Shown piece by piece: positions 62,194-64,000 of a DNA stretch of 64,000 nucleotides. The stretch's first letter is position 1, and every line of letters starts with the position of its first letter. The notes beneath the pieces were generated by a model. It was given only the letters and a program-made list of their open reading frames with translations. It had not been told where the DNA came from and ran no database searches. Position numbers and translations under genes: made by a program. Where the stretch lies: contig NZ_JAQQFR010000014.1 of assembly GCF_046025915.1 (NCBI RefSeq), forward strand, positions 89,298-153,297, written 5' to 3'. This DNA is from Herbaspirillum rhizosphaerae_A (lineage in GTDB: Bacteria > Pseudomonadota > Gammaproteobacteria > Burkholderiales > Burkholderiaceae_D).

Positions 62194-62205
62194 GCACGAT
62201 CGTTC
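62194..62205. promoter_or_regulatory. TetR-type palindrome between thioesterase and ETF-QO
   Basis: GCACGATCGTTC contains the perfect 8-bp palindrome ACGATCGT. Sites of this type are used by TetR-family repressors of fatty-acid and branched-chain acyl-CoA catabolism in betaproteobacteria. It lies 36 bp before the ETF-QO start. Confidence 0.55.
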
Positions 62206-62240
62206 GCAAATATTCCAACCAAAACATTACGGGACACTCC

Positions 62241-63917
62241 ATGACTCAAACTCAAGACTTGCTTGCGCAGTATGGTCCGCGCGAAGCGATGGAATACGAC
62301 GTTGTCGTTGTCGGCGGCGGCCCTGCAGGTCTGTCCTCGGCCATCCGCATCAAGCAACTGGCCGCCGAAGCCGGCAAGGAAGTCTCGGTCTGCGTGCTGG
62401 AAAAAGGCAGCGAAGTCGGCGCTCACATCTTGTCGGGTGCGGTCATGGATCCGCAGGCGATCACCGAATTGTTTCCCAACTGGAAAGAACTCGGTGCGCC
62501 ATTGAATACTGAAGTCACCGAAGACCGTTTCCTTTTTCTCTCCGCCAGCAAAGCATACAAGACGCCGTCGTGGATGCTGCCAGCTTGTTTCCAGAATCAC
62601 GGCAACTACGTCATCTCGCTGGCCAATGTCGTGCGCTGGCTAGGCCAGCAGGCTGAGGCGCTGGGTGTGGAAGTCTTCCCCGGCTTTGCAGCTGCAGAAA
62701 TCCTGTACAACGACGACGGCTCCGTCAAGGGCGTCGCGACCGGCAACATGGGTGTGGATCGCCACGGAGAACCGACCGGCGCTTTTCAGCTGGGCATGGA
62801 ACTGCATGCGAAGTACACCTTCTTCGCCGAAGGCGCGCGTGGCCATCTGGGCAAGCAACTGATCGCCAAGTACAAGCTCGACGCCGGCAAGGATCCCCAG
62901 ACCTACGCTATCGGCATCAAGGAAATCTGGGAAATCGATCCGAAGATGCACAAGCCGGGCCTGGTGGTGCACACCGCCGGCTGGCCGCTGGATAGTGGTA
63001 CTTACGGTGGCTCTTTCCTGTATCACCTGGAAAACAATCAGGTCGCCGTGGGTTACGTGGTTGGCCTCGCATACGAGAATCCTTACCTGTCGCCGTACGA
63101 AGAATTCCAGCGCTATAAAACGCATCCTGAAATCCGCAAGTTCTTTGAAGGCGGCAAACGTCTGGCTTATGGCGCACGCGCGATCACGGCCGGCGGTTTG
63201 CAATCGCTGCCGAAGCTGACCTTCCCGGGAGGTGCACTGATCGGCTGCGATGCAGGCTTCCTGAACGCGTCGCGCATCAAAGGCAGCCATGCCGCCATCA
63301 AGACCGGCATGCTGGCAGCTGAGGCGGTGTTTGAGGCCTTGGGCAATGCTCGCCAGTACGACGAACTGACGGCCTACAGCGCCGCGTTTGAGAAGTCCTG
63401 GCTGCATGAAGAGCTGTACAAGGCGCGTAACTTCAAGCCGTCGATGAGCAAAGGCCTGTACACCGGCACGCTGCTGGTCGGCATCGATCAGGTGCTGTTC
63501 GGCGGCAAGGCGCCGTGGACGCTGCATCACTCGCATGCGGATCATGAATGCCTGAAGCCGGCGGCAGACTTCTCGCCGATTGCGTATCCGAAGCCGGATG
63601 GCAAGCTGACCTTTGATCGTTTGTCGTCAGTGTTCATTTCCAATACGAATCACGCGGAAGATCAGCCGATTCACCTGACGCTGAAAGATGCTTCCGTGCC
63701 GGTTGGTATCAATCTGGCGAAGTATGCGGGGCCCGAAGCGCGCTACTGCCCTGCCGGCGTGTATGAGTTTGTGAAGAATGACGACAATACGGATCGCCTG
63801 CAGATCAATGCGCAGAACTGCGTGCACTGCAAGACCTGCGATATCAAGGATCCGACACAGAACATCGTGTGGGTAACACCCGAAGGCGGCGGCGGGCCGA
63901 ATTATTCGAATATGTAA
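62241..63917 (+). CDS. electron transfer flavoprotein-ubiquinone oxidoreductase
   Basis: A 558-residue membrane-associated FAD and 4Fe-4S enzyme. It passes electrons from acyl-CoA dehydrogenases (via ETF) to ubiquinone. FAD-binding VVVVGGGPAGLSSAIRI at about 18-34; quinone-binding region in the middle; the cluster cysteines are in RYCPAGVYEF and NCVHCKTCDIKDPTQNI near the C-terminus, with the standard ending GGGGPNY. Start at ATG 62241 (MTQTQDLLAQYG) gives normal length; the frame reaches 62151 through the operator. It supports beta-oxidation and branched-chain amino acid breakdown, in keeping with the liv genes nearby. Confidence 0.95.
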   Translation: MTQTQDLLAQYGPREAMEYDVVVVGGGPAGLSSAIRIKQLAAEAGKEVSVCVLEKGSEVGAHILSGAVMDPQAITELFPNWKELGAPLNTEVTEDRFLFLSASKAYKTPSWMLPACFQNHGNYVISLANVVRWLGQQAEALGVEVFPGFAAAEILYNDDGSVKGVATGNMGVDRHGEPTGAFQLGMELHAKYTFFAEGARGHLGKQLIAKYKLDAGKDPQTYAIGIKEIWEIDPKMHKPGLVVHTAGWPLDSGTYGGSFLYHLENNQVAVGYVVGLAYENPYLSPYEEFQRYKTHPEIRKFFEGGKRLAYGARAITAGGLQSLPKLTFPGGALIGCDAGFLNASRIKGSHAAIKTGMLAAEAVFEALGNARQYDELTAYSAAFEKSWLHEELYKARNFKPSMSKGLYTGTLLVGIDQVLFGGKAPWTLHHSHADHECLKPAADFSPIAYPKPDGKLTFDRLSSVFISNTNHAEDQPIHLTLKDASVPVGINLAKYAGPEARYCPAGVYEFVKNDDNTDRLQINAQNCVHCKTCDIKDPTQNIVWVTPEGGGGPNYSNM

Positions 63918-63960
63918 TTCGTCTGCGGCAGCATTCGGACAAACAGAAAAATAGAAAAAC

Positions 63961-63996
63961 AAAAACGGCGCTTCGATTGAAGCGCCGTTTTTGTTT
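63961..63996 (+). terminator. Rho-independent terminator of ETF-QO
   Basis: AAAAACGGCGCTTC (63961-63974) pairs perfectly with GAAGCGCCGTTTTT (63979-63992), with a 4-nt loop and a further T-rich tail. Confidence 0.92.
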
Positions 63997-64000
63997 TGGC

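Overview
The window is 64 kb of bacterial chromosome with moderately high GC, short intergenic gaps and many LysR, LysE and FUSC family genes. Gene content and protein style (clpB, the Liv ABC cluster with a fused LivM-LivG, ETF ubiquinone oxidoreductase, AaeB-type efflux, 2HCT carrier, an OFA-type MFS carrier) suggest a Burkholderiales betaproteobacterium, most likely Herbaspirillum or another Oxalobacteraceae. This is recognition from memory, not a database match. No rRNA, tRNA, CRISPR array, complete insertion sequence or prophage was seen.

Layout. 1-5.3 kb: PaaI-type thioesterase behind an AT-rich operator-like region, a FUSC membrane protein and a Cache-GGDEF diguanylate cyclase. 5.6-10.2 kb: clpB with a near-consensus heat-shock promoter, a flavin reductase, the fluoride channel fluC/crcB and a LysR regulator. 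10.4-15.3 kb: a tightly coupled efflux operon (outer-membrane factor, AaeB-like FUSC protein, DUF1656, HlyD-like adaptor), divergent from the LysR gene. 15.3-21.6 kb, all minus strand: mntH, moaE, a gluconate-type permease, a LysE exporter, a methyltransferase, moaD and moeA. 21.7-25.9 kb: a MocR-type regulator divergent from degradative HMG-CoA reductase and an orphan branched-chain-type binding protein. 26-37 kb: single genes (LysE exporters, FrnE-like DsbA protein, chemoreceptor, glutamine amidotransferase, 2OG-Fe(II) oxygenase-like protein, SDR, dienelactone hydrolase) and a cyclase/binding-protein pair that may form a sensory unit.

37.4-47.1 kb is a carboxylic-acid and sugar-acid catabolic region. 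A LysR gene is divergent from a leuCD-like hydro-lyase pair and a 2-hydroxycarboxylate carrier. It is followed by an acetyltransferase, an ACS-type MFS carrier, another LysR gene and an IlvD/Edd dehydratase. 47.3-49.5 kb holds a TonB-dependent siderophore receptor with a Fur-box-like site. 49.6-54.1 kb includes an ArgO-type exporter and an FCD-type GntR regulator next to an OFA-like MFS carrier; the carrier's upstream region has a near-perfect sigma-54 promoter and a 20-bp palindrome.

54.2-56.2 kb is strikingly AT-rich and carries two genes: an unrecognised helical protein and an FRG-domain protein. It looks acquired and is the best candidate for an undescribed (possibly defence) system, but function cannot be shown from sequence. 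56.3-64 kb returns to core metabolism: livF, livM-livG fusion, livH and livK for branched-chain amino acid uptake, then a hotdog thioesterase divergent from ETF-QO, with a TetR-type palindrome between them that suggests control with fatty-acid or branched-chain acyl-CoA oxidation.
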